The position numbers and the translations under genes are program-made. The notes beneath the pieces are model-generated. The model saw only the letters and a list, made by a program, of their open reading frames with translations. It was not told the DNA's origin and made no database searches. From Stercorarius parasiticus (Eukaryota > Chordata > Aves > Charadriiformes > Stercorariidae), in contig VWZL01005133.1 of NCBI GenBank assembly GCA_013396915.1, positions 172,730-236,729 on the forward strand: 64,000 nt of DNA, given 5' to 3'. Shown here piece after piece: positions 56,601-64,000 of the stretch (its first letter is position 1; each line of letters starts with the position of its first letter).

Positions 56601-59481
56601 AGCACTGCTGATCACTTTCAGATTAGATTTAGGACAAAGAATCACTGAAAATCTTGTAATGAAAGCTATTACTTTGCTACAATTAAATTTTAGCCTAACA
56701 GACATCAGCGACTATACTCCCATTCATTTCAGCTGGAAGTATTCTGGGTATTGTATTTCTGAACAAACTTTGGTCTTTTCAGCAGTGTATCATGCCTCAT
56801 CTAATTGGTCTGTTGTGTTTAACTTCAGCATCTTTCTCTCTTGTCTTTGTGTGTCATTGAATAAATAAAATAAAAACTATTTTGTTTTGCATATTGTAAT
56901 TAATTTTTTGGAATCACACGTGCAAAGAATTCAGATGAAATAAACAATCCTCTGATGCCAGGATTTAAATGCATTTTAAATCCACGTAATATCTGAAAAA
57001 AACAGATTTTTAAAATCCATTTAGTCTTTGAAAAAAATAGAAATGTCTAAAGAAATGTAATTGAGTTCAGGAGTTTCAGCTATTAGCTGAAGGCTGAATT
57101 TGATAATTTCTAAATATTGACAGATTTTTAAAAGGCGCACTATTTATCACTCTCTATTGTTATCATTTTGATTACCAATAGTAAAGCAATTTAGTACATT
57201 TTCAGAGTTCTTAAGTTCAAATGTGACAGTTAAGACCTACAACGCACTTCTGCTGTAGTATGTCTGTCCAAAAGTTGCCTTGAAAATACATTAAAAAGCA
57301 ACATCAGTGCTGAGCATTTGAAGTGGCCGACAGAACCAGTCTGGTCTGCGTGCAGGTTGTTCAAGATGATACTGAACATACATAAAAATAAATGCTAGAA
57401 ATCACATTGTAATGATCTAAAAAACGGGAAAATTGTTCATCTTAAATAAGCCTATACATCTTGTGGGCACTGTTTCCTTTTAAGGAATGTAGGTCCTAAG
57501 AAAGCTTTTGTTCTAGAAAGAGATTTAAAGACTACAATCTTTTTTTACGCCTAGCATGAGGCCGCGCAGTTTTACACTTCCAGCTGCGAAGATCACACTG
57601 ATGATCTGATACAGTGTTATTTTCTTACATAAAATGTGTGGCTGAACCAGGAATATAGCGTAGTTAATTCTTTACAATTACTGTTTTACCCCACCAAGTG
57701 ATGTCCACCCTATTCTTCTGATCACATAGGTACCACTGCCTGGTAATAGATGTGCAGGTAACAGTATTTTTAAACCCAGCGAAAGCAGGGAGCCTCTGGG
57801 TGCTGCTTTAAAGACCTTGTTTTCCACAAACGTTGTCCCTCGGTCGCTCTTTGCCAACGTTGGCATCTGATGGAGCCGGCTGGGAGAGAGCAGGGCTGTC
57901 GCAGGTCTGGCGCGGCTATTTGCTGAGGGACGCGAAATCCTGATTCCCATCCCACGGCCAGATAACCCCACTCTCCTGCTGGCTGCACTCAGTCTCACTC
58001 GTGTTTACCATCCGTAACTGGGAGCAAATAGCCTGCCCCTGCACTTTGAAATTGAGGAGGAAAATGGGCTTCTCTACGTGTGGTTTCTTCATCTTTTCTT
58101 AACCAGTTCACTGAAACAGCTCCCAGCTCACAGGCTGTCAGATTTTGAGGAGGGGACAAGACATCCTTATATTTTGTTTAAAGACAATATAAGATACCAA
58201 AACCATTCCAATCAGAAACAGCTGTGGTAACTTCATGCCCAGAACGGGCAAAAAGCTGCAGTTTGTGATATTGATAGCAACAGCCAAATACAATTTTTAA
58301 CCTGTGAAATGAATGGATCTAAACACTATTCAGTATAAACAATATTTGCAGCCACAGAATTCACAGCCATTTAATTTGAAAGTAAGTGGATTTAGTTTAA
58401 TGAGAGGATTTAAAGGAGAACTAAAGATGTCTGGCAAAATCTAAATAAGTATTTTGAAGGATTAGAAAAAGAATAAGTGGAAGGAGGTGCTCTCAGTGGC
58501 ACCCTGAGCAATGACATCTATTTACAGAGTCCCTTAAGTAGTACCTAAGAAAAAGAAACCAAAATTACAAGAAAACCATCACAGTCACTAGTTTTATTAT
58601 GGAAGACAATCAAAAGGCAAAAAAGTTTGCAGATTGCATTCAGCCTGCAATTAAAATGCCTAGGCAGAGCTCAGGTTTTCTCAGAGTTTGATCCAAACCC
58701 CCTGCTGGGACAAATAGATCGATTTTTCCATTAGTTGCAATGAAAAAGTGATTTTTTTACATCTGCCAAGAGTTTGATCCTTTCCCAGCTTCTCACAGCC
58801 ATGCTGGACATATTTTGGTCTTGGTTTTGTATGCTTGCAAAAACTGAATAAACTGAGTAGCACCTGGAGATCACAGCCCAGGTTCAGCTGTCCTTCCCAT
58901 CCGGTCTGAGCACCCAGAGCTCAGCAGTGCCAATCTGCCACACAAATACCCAGTAAAGTGGTAAAGCTAAAAGAAAGAAACCAAACTTTGTGGGTCAAAC
59001 ATTGCTCTGCATTCCTTCAATCTGAATCAAGGGAGGCTTTGGTAGTGGTGGGCATTCCCCCTTAGGGGATTGCTTGCTGGTGTAAATCAGCAAAGCTTCT
59101 CTAAATGGCATCAAGTCTTCTTTCCTTCATCGCAGAACCTGCTATGTTAACCAAAGCAGGTTAGTAACACTGTTGTCTTTGTACAGATGGGGAAAGTGAG
59201 GCATGCTGCTGTCTTTATATAGGTGAGGAAACTGAGGCATCCAGCATCTAACCACCTGGCCACTGTTAATTAGTGCAGGAAGCAGCAGAAGCAAGAATAA
59301 AAAGAAATAAAAATATCCCAGTTGCTACACAGACCTTTTTAAACAGACACCACGACTTCATGGAACAGAGGCACACTTACTCAGACAAGATGTGATTCCA
59401 TGCAATTGGGAATAGAAATAGATAGCTCCAAGCACCTACCAGGACAGCTGAAATCCAGATGATCACCCAGATGGTCCACAT
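38510..59481 (-). CDS. SCTR: Secretin receptor, class B GPCR (13 coding exons, 449 aa)
   Basis: The exons in transcript order are 59481-59440, 55492-55366, 50844-50734, 46786-46683, 46358-46261, 45309-45177, 43963-43810, 43718-43658, 43105-43036, 40285-40194, 40097-39959, 39761-39720 and 38686-38510. They total 1350 nt. Every junction is GT/AG and every phase is compatible. Exon number and sizes (98, 133, 154, 61, 70, 92, 42) follow the class B receptor pattern. SCTR binds secretin and raises cAMP through Gs in ductal epithelia. Features visible are: a signal peptide (1 to about 18); an extracellular hormone domain with seven cysteines and the [11 protein letters not shown] motif (about 20-130); sequons NRT, NMS, NCT and NDT; seven TM segments (about 134-390) with Cys208 and Cys278 for the TM3-ECL2 disulfide; and a Ser/Arg-rich C-tail. 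Human SCTR is 440 aa from memory. The extra residues fall in the hormone domain, ECL3 and the tail. VIP/PACAP receptors are the alternative, but the sequence matches SCTR best throughout. Confidence 0.96.
39720..39761 (-). CDS. SCTR: SCTR exon 12 (42 nt, end of TM7)
   Basis: [14 protein letters not shown], in frame at both ends. This is the invariant 42-nt exon of class B receptors, with a GAG|GTGAGT donor. Confidence 0.96.
39959..40097 (-). CDS. SCTR: SCTR exon 11 (TM6-ECL3-TM7)
   Basis: 139 nt encode [17 protein letters not shown] (TM6), ECL3 with [10 protein letters not shown], and [15 protein letters not shown] (TM7 start). ECL3 appears four residues longer than the human sequence I remember. 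Confidence 0.95.
40194..40285 (-). CDS. SCTR: SCTR exon 10 (TM5 end and ICL3)
   Basis: 92 nt encode residues 301-330 ([18 protein letters not shown], then the ICL3 [12 protein letters not shown]) plus two bases of Lys331. Basic ICL3 residues contact G protein in this family. The following intron is only 96 bp. Confidence 0.95.
40286..43035 (-). other. SCTR intron 9
   Basis: A 2.75-kb intron with a G-rich plus-strand block (41340-41600) that includes a perfect G-quadruplex motif at 41552-41575. No other gene was recognised. Confidence 0.7.
43036..43105 (-). CDS. SCTR: SCTR exon 9 (ECL2 and start of TM5)
   Basis: The canonical 70-nt exon encodes [20 protein letters not shown] and the start of TM5. 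Cys278 is the conserved ECL2 cysteine. The donor is TTT|GTAAGT. Confidence 0.95.
43658..43718 (-). CDS. SCTR: SCTR exon 8 (TM4)
   Basis: The canonical 61-nt exon encodes [19 protein letters not shown], flanked by split glycines at both edges. Upstream intron 7 is just 91 bp. Confidence 0.95.
43810..43963 (-). CDS. SCTR: SCTR exon 7 (TM3 to TM4)
   Basis: The canonical 154-nt exon begins [20 protein letters not shown] and continues through [12 protein letters not shown] into ICL2 and TM4. Cys208 is the TM3 disulfide cysteine. The exon starts after CCTCAG and ends G|GTACTG. Confidence 0.96.
45177..45309 (-). CDS. SCTR: SCTR exon 6 (ICL1, TM2, ECL1)
   Basis: The canonical 133-nt exon encodes [22 protein letters not shown]2 and ECL1 ending in [12 protein letters not shown]. 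The RNYIHMHLF block is diagnostic of class B receptors. Confidence 0.96.
45649..45687 (+). repeat. 39-bp direct repeat, copy A (SCTR intron 5)
   Basis: Identical over 39 bp to 46491-46529. Its core, GCACAGTGCAATTGTGC, is an imperfect palindrome. Confidence 0.95.
46261..46358 (-). CDS. SCTR: SCTR exon 5 (TM1)
   Basis: This 98-nt exon encodes [20 protein letters not shown] and the rest of TM1, ending TTCAG|GTGAGG. It is flanked on both sides by an identical 39-bp intronic repeat. Confidence 0.95.
46491..46529 (+). repeat. 39-bp direct repeat, copy B (SCTR intron 4)
   Basis: Second identical copy, 842 bp from copy A in the same orientation, on the other side of exon 5. Confidence 0.95.
46683..46786 (-). 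CDS. SCTR: SCTR exon 4 (end of hormone-binding domain)
   Basis: 104 nt encode [20 protein letters not shown] and [14 protein letters not shown]. They include two conserved cysteines, the WSxPxPRP motif typical of class B ectodomains, and two sequons. Confidence 0.95.
46787..50733 (-). other. SCTR intron 3
   Basis: A 3.9-kb intron of ordinary AT-rich sequence. No gene, RNA or classified transposon was recognised. Confidence 0.6.
50734..50844 (-). CDS. SCTR: SCTR exon 3 (ectodomain core)
   Basis: 111 nt include [20 protein letters not shown] and end MLTGKK plus one base. The usual class B exon here is 108 nt; one extra Arg codon precedes the first cysteine. The acceptor (CCCCCCAG, 50846-50845) is followed by a second AG four bases on, but only the first keeps the frame. 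A minisatellite abuts the acceptor. Confidence 0.9.
50854..50975 (+). repeat. Imperfect minisatellite, about 28-bp unit, four copies
   Basis: Units are 50854-50881, 50882-50909, 50910-50946 and 50947-50975, each with an AACGAAACACTATGAAA-like core and a CTCCC-like end. The third unit has an internal 10-bp duplication (ACACTGTGAA / ACACTATGAA). It lies in SCTR intron 2, 10 bp from the exon 3 boundary. Confidence 0.85.
50976..55365 (-). other. SCTR intron 2
   Basis: A 4.4-kb stretch of intron beyond the minisatellite. A degenerate repeat with AGACCTG / CAGTCCCAGCAAG wording is seen at about 51030-51140. The 201-codon plus-strand open frame at 52654-53259 shows no known domain and is taken as chance. 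Confidence 0.6.
55366..55492 (-). CDS. SCTR: SCTR exon 2 (mature N-terminus)
   Basis: 127 nt encode [20 protein letters not shown], the second cysteine and a sequon (NRT), ending SS plus G. Similarity to human is modest here but the two cysteines, spacing and phases fit. Confidence 0.85.
55624..55682 (+). repeat. 20-bp unit, three near-perfect tandem copies
   Basis: TTTCCTTGAAATACAGTCAA at 55624-55643 is repeated with one or two changes at 55644-55663 and 55664-55682. Confidence 0.93.
56427..56470 (+). repeat. TA/ATGTAT-rich low-complexity tract
   Basis: An alternating purine-pyrimidine tract (ACATGTACATGTATATATGC and onward). It is a simple repeat able to form hairpins. Confidence 0.85.
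59188..59240 (+). repeat. Two MIR-like motif copies
   Basis: AGATGGGGAAAGTGAGGCAT (from about 59187) and AGGTGAGGAAACTGAGGCAT (from about 59221) both resemble the MIR SINE segment ACAGATGAGGAAACTGAGGC. They may be a duplicated MIR relic or chance. The tRNA-like part of MIR is not visible. Confidence 0.4.
59440..59481 (-). CDS. SCTR: SCTR exon 1 (signal peptide)
   Basis: The ATG at 59481-59479 opens 14 codons, [14 protein letters not shown], ending CTG|GTAGGT in phase 0, as exon 2 needs. An in-frame TGA lies 9 nt upstream, so this is the first usable Met. The segment is strongly hydrophobic and short. Cleavage would fall within the first residues of exon 2. Confidence 0.82.
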
Positions 59482-62390
59482 AGTCAATCACAGTCTGTTT
59501 CCTTCACCCCTTGCGCACTAGAGGTCACCAGGCTGTCCGTAGGCTCTCTAGCGTAGCTCTTAGCTCCTTTCACTTCATCCCTTTCCCTCCTGTCTTTTTT
59601 TCCTTCCCAGCTTTGAGCATCCTTAGCCAGTGTTTCTCTCCAGCTGCTGAGCCCTAGAGAGCATCAGCAATGACAGGACTCCCCTGTCAACCCTCCAAGC
59701 TCTCCTCCTCCTCCGCAGAAGCTTCCTGCCCCAAGAATAACAGCACCTCTGTTGAGTGTGTTCCTACTATTGTCTGTCTCCCTTCCTGGCTATTATTCAC
59801 TGTTATCGGCGGGTGTCGCTGGGGAATGACCATTCCTCATGCTCCCATGATAAGGGACCAAGCAGAACTCCCGCATAAGATGTCAACCCCACAATGGCAG
59901 ACGTAATCAATCAAGGCGAAACCCAGCCCTGGAAAAAGTGCCCTGCTGAGAAACAGGATTAGAGGAATGTGATGCGGGCTGCCTGCACTGCGCCTGCTCC
60001 CGACAGCTCTGCACATGCCTCCTGCAGCAAGCACACATCCCTGAGAGCCAGAAGTCAGAAGGCTGGCGGAGCCTGCTGCAGGAGAGCCGGCTACCCGCGC
60101 CTCCCACTAAGCCCAGGCAAGGACAGCTGCTGGAACTGAAGATGACCTCGAATCTGGGGTAGGCACCAGAGAATGGGCAAACAGGGGACCTTGTCTTCCC
60201 CCCCCCTTCCAAATGCTCCCTGGGCTTCACCCTCTCATCCAACTTCCAGAGAAACAGTCAGTCTGCATTTTGTCCTGGTGCTATAGGTTGCAAGATGTCA
60301 TCACATTTGGATCCCTGTCGTACCTCGTTGGTGGGATGTTGATTCCAGCTGTCTTGGGGTCCCCATAGGTAGTTCCTCAGCAGTTCCTCAGCAGTCCCCT
60401 TGCCTGCAAGCAGAGCAGTCTTTGTTTTTCCAGTTTTTGTTTCTGTGGCAAAACTACTGTAAAGGGCTGTGTTTTTAAGGTGGGTGTGGGCTCCCAGCTG
60501 CCAGGGCAGGCGCTCCAAACCCTTACTTGCCAAGTTTACTTGTAGCACAATAATGAATACAGCCTCAAAAAAGAGCCAAAGTTTGTACTGTGCACTAGTG
60601 CTCTTTCTCAAACCACTGCAGTCCTCAGCTTGGCAAAGTGTCTCGAAACATCTTTTACCATCTTTTCCAATTTACCACTGCCTGTGACCCGGGACAGGCC
60701 AAATGTGATGAGCAGCTGCCCAAAACTTAGGGTCTGCTCTCCAATGCACTGAGGGTGTGCTCCAGATGTACCAGTAAAGTCAATGACTATGGACATAAAA
60801 CATCTATCTCGTTACCTGGGCACTGAAAATCCAACTATTGCATTAAGCAAGTCATCGTCTGAGCAGCAGAATGAAGAAATATGGATTTCCTAGTGAGTGT
60901 TGTTGCCCTTTCCCATGCCCACTTTGACCACAGTGACTCCAGCTCATCTCTAGATGTGCTCCTTCGGACCGCTGAATTGCAACACTCTCTGTTTCCATAC
61001 ACACCACCCTCATGTCTCCCCTCATCCCCAGAGCAGCACTTGGGCAAGCATCAGCATTTGCTCTAACCCCACGCTACGTCTGTACTGCCCAGTGCCCAGT
61101 TTGTATGTGCTGGCTGCCCAGCTGCCATGCTCACACAGCATCGTTTCAAAAGGCAAACGTTTCACTCTTCCTTGCCCCTGTCCACACTAAACTTGTAGAA
61201 ACTTTCATTTCTTGAAGAGCTCCACTCTCCCACAGAGTTTGGATGAAATTGGTCAAAGGGTTAAACAAATTATTTAAAAGGGTGACTGAGAGGCAGCCAG
61301 ACAATGTCATTACGTTAGTCTGAAGAAACCACATTGGCAATGCTGCATCATCTCGGTGGAGTGCCAAGTCATTCTCTCTCTTCCTTTGGCTCAAGGAATA
61401 TTTTATTATTCCATTCATATTGTAACAGCTTCTCCTGAAAGCCACCGCTCTTGCTGGCATTTGTGGAATTGAGGGAGCTTTGCTCCTGAAGGTACTTCTG
61501 AATGTGGGGCATTTTCTGAAATAGGCAATAGTTGCCCGTGAGTTTCAGAGAGATGTTGGATTTAAACGCCAACGGTGTGAATGAAGAGCCTGATATTTTG
61601 TGACCCTCCCATTATACTCATATGCAGGCTGAGCATTTGAAAGAAGCTGGATGCAAAGTAAAACCTGGAAAATTCTCACCTGTGCAAATAATTGCTTGAC
61701 TTGCAGCGCAGCAGATGTCAGCGCAGTGGGACAGACACCATGGGCTGGGAAACCTAAGAGCAGCAGCAGACTATAGAGAATTATTAATAAGAATTCACAT
61801 ATCCTCAATTGAGGTGTTTGTTTAATTAAACAATGTAGCGTTGCACTTGGCTGTGTGCATCTACCTTCATTCCTACTCAGTACATCCATTTTAAATTTAT
61901 CACTGCTGCAATTTCTTTCAAGTCTGTAATATAAACCAAGAATGAAACATCAGAATTTGTTTATGCAATCTTGAAAGACTTTTAATTGTAACTTTAGGAG
62001 TAAATAAAAGAAATTGCTTTGTATTACTCTGATTGTAGGATTGTTTACTTCTCAAACACTAACCAACTTTGATAGTCAATATTTATTTATTAATACTTCA
62101 ATTTTCCATTAGTGCTTCAATCTAATAACTAATTTTTCTCCCTTCTTTGCTAAAGAATTAAATTGCTTGTAATGCCCCTATTGCAACTGGACAATCAGGA
62201 TGCGCATTTTTCATCTCATGTTTGGAATATAGAGATAAAACTGAGGTGAGAATCACCTATTTAAATCCTACTTCACAATCTTTATACTAGCCGTTCCCAA
62301 GGAAATCTGCAGATAATCCCCTCTTTTCACCTACCTTTTCCACTGATTTGCTACCTCTCAGGAAACCTTACAGAGTGCTTTTCCAGAGGT
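59482..62390. other. SCTR upstream region
   Basis: No TATA box or CpG island is evident next to the SCTR start, so its promoter and 5'UTR are not defined. In human the next gene is CFAP221 on the opposite strand (from memory), but no exon of it was recognised here. Confidence 0.5.
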
Positions 62391-62396
62391 GCATGA

Positions 62397-62570
62397 CCTT
62401 GAACACCTCCAGGGCTGGGACATCCACAGCTTCTGCAGGTGTTCAAGGCCAGGCTGGATGGGGCTTTGAGTAACCTGGTCTAGTGGGAGGTGTCCCTGCC
62501 CATGGCTGGGGGCCTGGAACTTGATGATCTTTGGGTTCCAGCCCAAGCCATCCTGTGATTCTGTGATTCT
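62397..62570 (+). mobile_element. CR1 3' fragment with inverted 5' piece
   Basis: From 62437 the plus strand reads GGTGTTCAAGGCCAGGCTGG, then GGGGCTTTGAG, GGAGGTGTCCCTGCCCATGG, and ends TGTGATTCTGTGATTCT (to 62570), a complete CR1 3' end. Directly before it, 62397-62434 carries the upstream part of the same consensus in the opposite orientation. The arms CCTTGAACACCT (62397-62408) and AGGTGTTCAAGG (62437-62448) are exact inverted repeats. Confidence 0.88.
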
Positions 62571-64000
62571 CCTCCCACAGAAACACAATTCACATGTACA
62601 TCTGTCTGTTTGCACAGTGATAGCCTAAACCAGCATCCATCTCTACTTCCACATCAGAGGAGGTGAATATGAGAAACATGTTAACATGCTATTTGCTGTG
62701 CTATATTCCCACGGCCTATTTCTTGGAAACAAGAACAAAAACCCAGCAAAACCATGGACCTAAGCAAGTTCAGCATGGGACACCGTGATTAATCTCTGGA
62801 GATGGCAAATCTGTTTTCAGTGCCAAACTGTGCCATGCAAAAAATGTCTCTTTGCAGAGACATCTCCCCTTACCCTGGGGAGCCGAGTCGGGCAGCCCAG
62901 CCCCCTGCGAGGGTTCTCCATCAGATCCATTCTGCAAGAGAAAATGATTTCAGCCATCTCCCCAGCTTGTCAGGTGAAGAATAAACTGTCTGCCTTAGTC
63001 TGTTTACTCAGCTGAGGTAAATGGATAGTTTGGAAAAACACGAACTTGCTTTCTCCCCTGATGTTTGAAATGGTCAAAGCTCTACCAAAGGCAGATAGAG
63101 CATATGGAGCTATGAGGAAGAGGTGCATGCACCCAGGAGAAGAAGGCTGAGACAGGAGGTTTGGCAGGCAGGAGGTGCTTTAAGTACCTCTCTGAGGGGT
63201 TAAGTGCCTTTAGAGTGATGTAGCACATGCAGAGGTGAGGTGAGGACCAGCTCTGACAGAAAATGTGCTGTGAAATGGGGTAGTGAGCTGCTGGAGTCCA
63301 CACGAAGCTGGTGTAGAAGCTGAACCTGAACTTTCTCCTATACCCAGCTTAAATGCTGTCATCACTGGGCATCTCTCTCCAGCCTCGCCAAGGGTGTAGG
63401 TGTCATTCTTTCCTAATTAATATCAATTACATTTTACTAAGTATGGGAACTATGTTCTGGGAGCTGAATTTTATGATCTGATGTTTTTCTTCCTTCCTTT
63501 TTTATTCGAACCGAGTGTTGCACTACTTTTGGTCGCATTTTACATCTATGTTAGAAAAGCTGAAAGAGAAGAATTTTATTCTTAGAATGTGTAAGAGAAA
63601 AAAAAGTTCTGGAAATATTGCTGGCTTTCTATATTAAGCCTATATTTAAGACACCATGAAAACAATGGCAGGGATATGAACACGGTTTGTCCCAGACACA
63701 CATTCATGCCCAAGACAAACAAAATACACCCATGGCAGAAGGAACCGGGGAAGCCAACACTTTCAAATGTATTTTCTGTGTTACCTACTGCAGGATATTA
63801 GTGCAGATTCCTTTGGTGTTAATCTTTCTCTTTGGCTCCTCCACCAACTCTGTTGGGAGTCTGGAGGGCTTAACAGGTTTGGGACAACACTTACAAGGGA
63901 TGCCAGGGAGTCTTCAGCAAAAGAGGTTGCGTCTACCCAAGGCAGCAACACTGCTGTGTTTAATTCAGCGGTTCTCGGTCTCGTCAATCCATCCACGTCG
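62571..64000. other. Right-end region without recognised features
   Basis: Ordinary mixed-composition sequence. The open frames are short (76 codons or fewer) and unfamiliar, and no repeat family was recognised. Confidence 0.6.

Larger units (their letters stand above)
55493..59439 (-). other. SCTR intron 1
   Basis: A 3.9-kb AT-rich intron with a three-copy 20-bp repeat (55624-55682), a TA-rich tract (56427-56470), a CpG-rich islet (57830-57970) and MIR-like motifs (59188-59240). Confidence 0.65.

Noticed and set aside
61146..61572. Two overlapping minus-strand frames suggestive of a decayed retroelement ORF
   Set aside because: I could not align them to any retroelement or gene I know; likely chance. 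A protein search of the region would settle it.
59500..64000. Possible first exons of CFAP221
   Set aside because: Expected from synteny, but no frame resembles the N-terminus I remember. It may begin beyond the window.

Overview
This is a vertebrate nuclear window, almost certainly avian. It carries 3'-terminal fragments of CR1-type LINEs with the characteristic CTGTGATT-type 8-bp tail, compact spliced genes with consensus GT/AG junctions, and two GC-rich CpG-island promoters in otherwise AT-rich DNA. One 106-base run of N (29806-29911) is an assembly gap. There is no operon, phage, CRISPR or bacterial structure. The gene order C2orf76(-) - DBI(+) - TMEM37(+) - SCTR(-) matches, from memory, the order on human chromosome 2 between STEAP3 and CFAP221.

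Layout. 1-6372: gene-poor DNA beyond the 3' end of C2orf76, with one CR1 fragment. 6460-16930: C2orf76 on the minus strand, with five coding exons plus a likely 5'UTR exon (126 aa, UPF0538 family). 16930-17517: a CpG island shared head-to-head with DBI, holding six CCAAT boxes. 17517-20681: DBI, the acyl-CoA-binding protein, on the plus strand (four exons, 87 aa). 20700-29340: intergenic DNA. 29340-30490: the TMEM37 CpG island, broken by the gap. 30612-31184: the main TMEM37 exon on the plus strand; its start exon is not resolved. 31185-36830: TMEM37 3'UTR and the convergent interval. 38510-59481: SCTR, the secretin receptor, on the minus strand. I rebuilt all 13 coding exons; they sum to 1350 nt with consistent phases and encode 449 aa. 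59482-64000: SCTR upstream DNA with a composite CR1; no further gene is recognised.

The four genes are not a pathway. DBI is a cytosolic acyl-CoA carrier and neuropeptide precursor. C2orf76 is a small protein of unknown function that probably shares DBI's promoter. TMEM37 is a claudin-like four-pass protein described as a calcium-channel gamma-like subunit. SCTR is a class B Gs-coupled receptor. Two pairs have informative geometry: C2orf76/DBI is divergent and TMEM37/SCTR is convergent.

I found no evidence of an undescribed biological system. The points most worth a second look are local: a minisatellite lying directly against the SCTR exon 3 acceptor, an identical 39-bp direct repeat on both sides of SCTR exon 5, an exact 66-bp tandem duplication beside the TMEM37 island, the multi-CCAAT divergent promoter, and a CR1 inverted junction near the right end.
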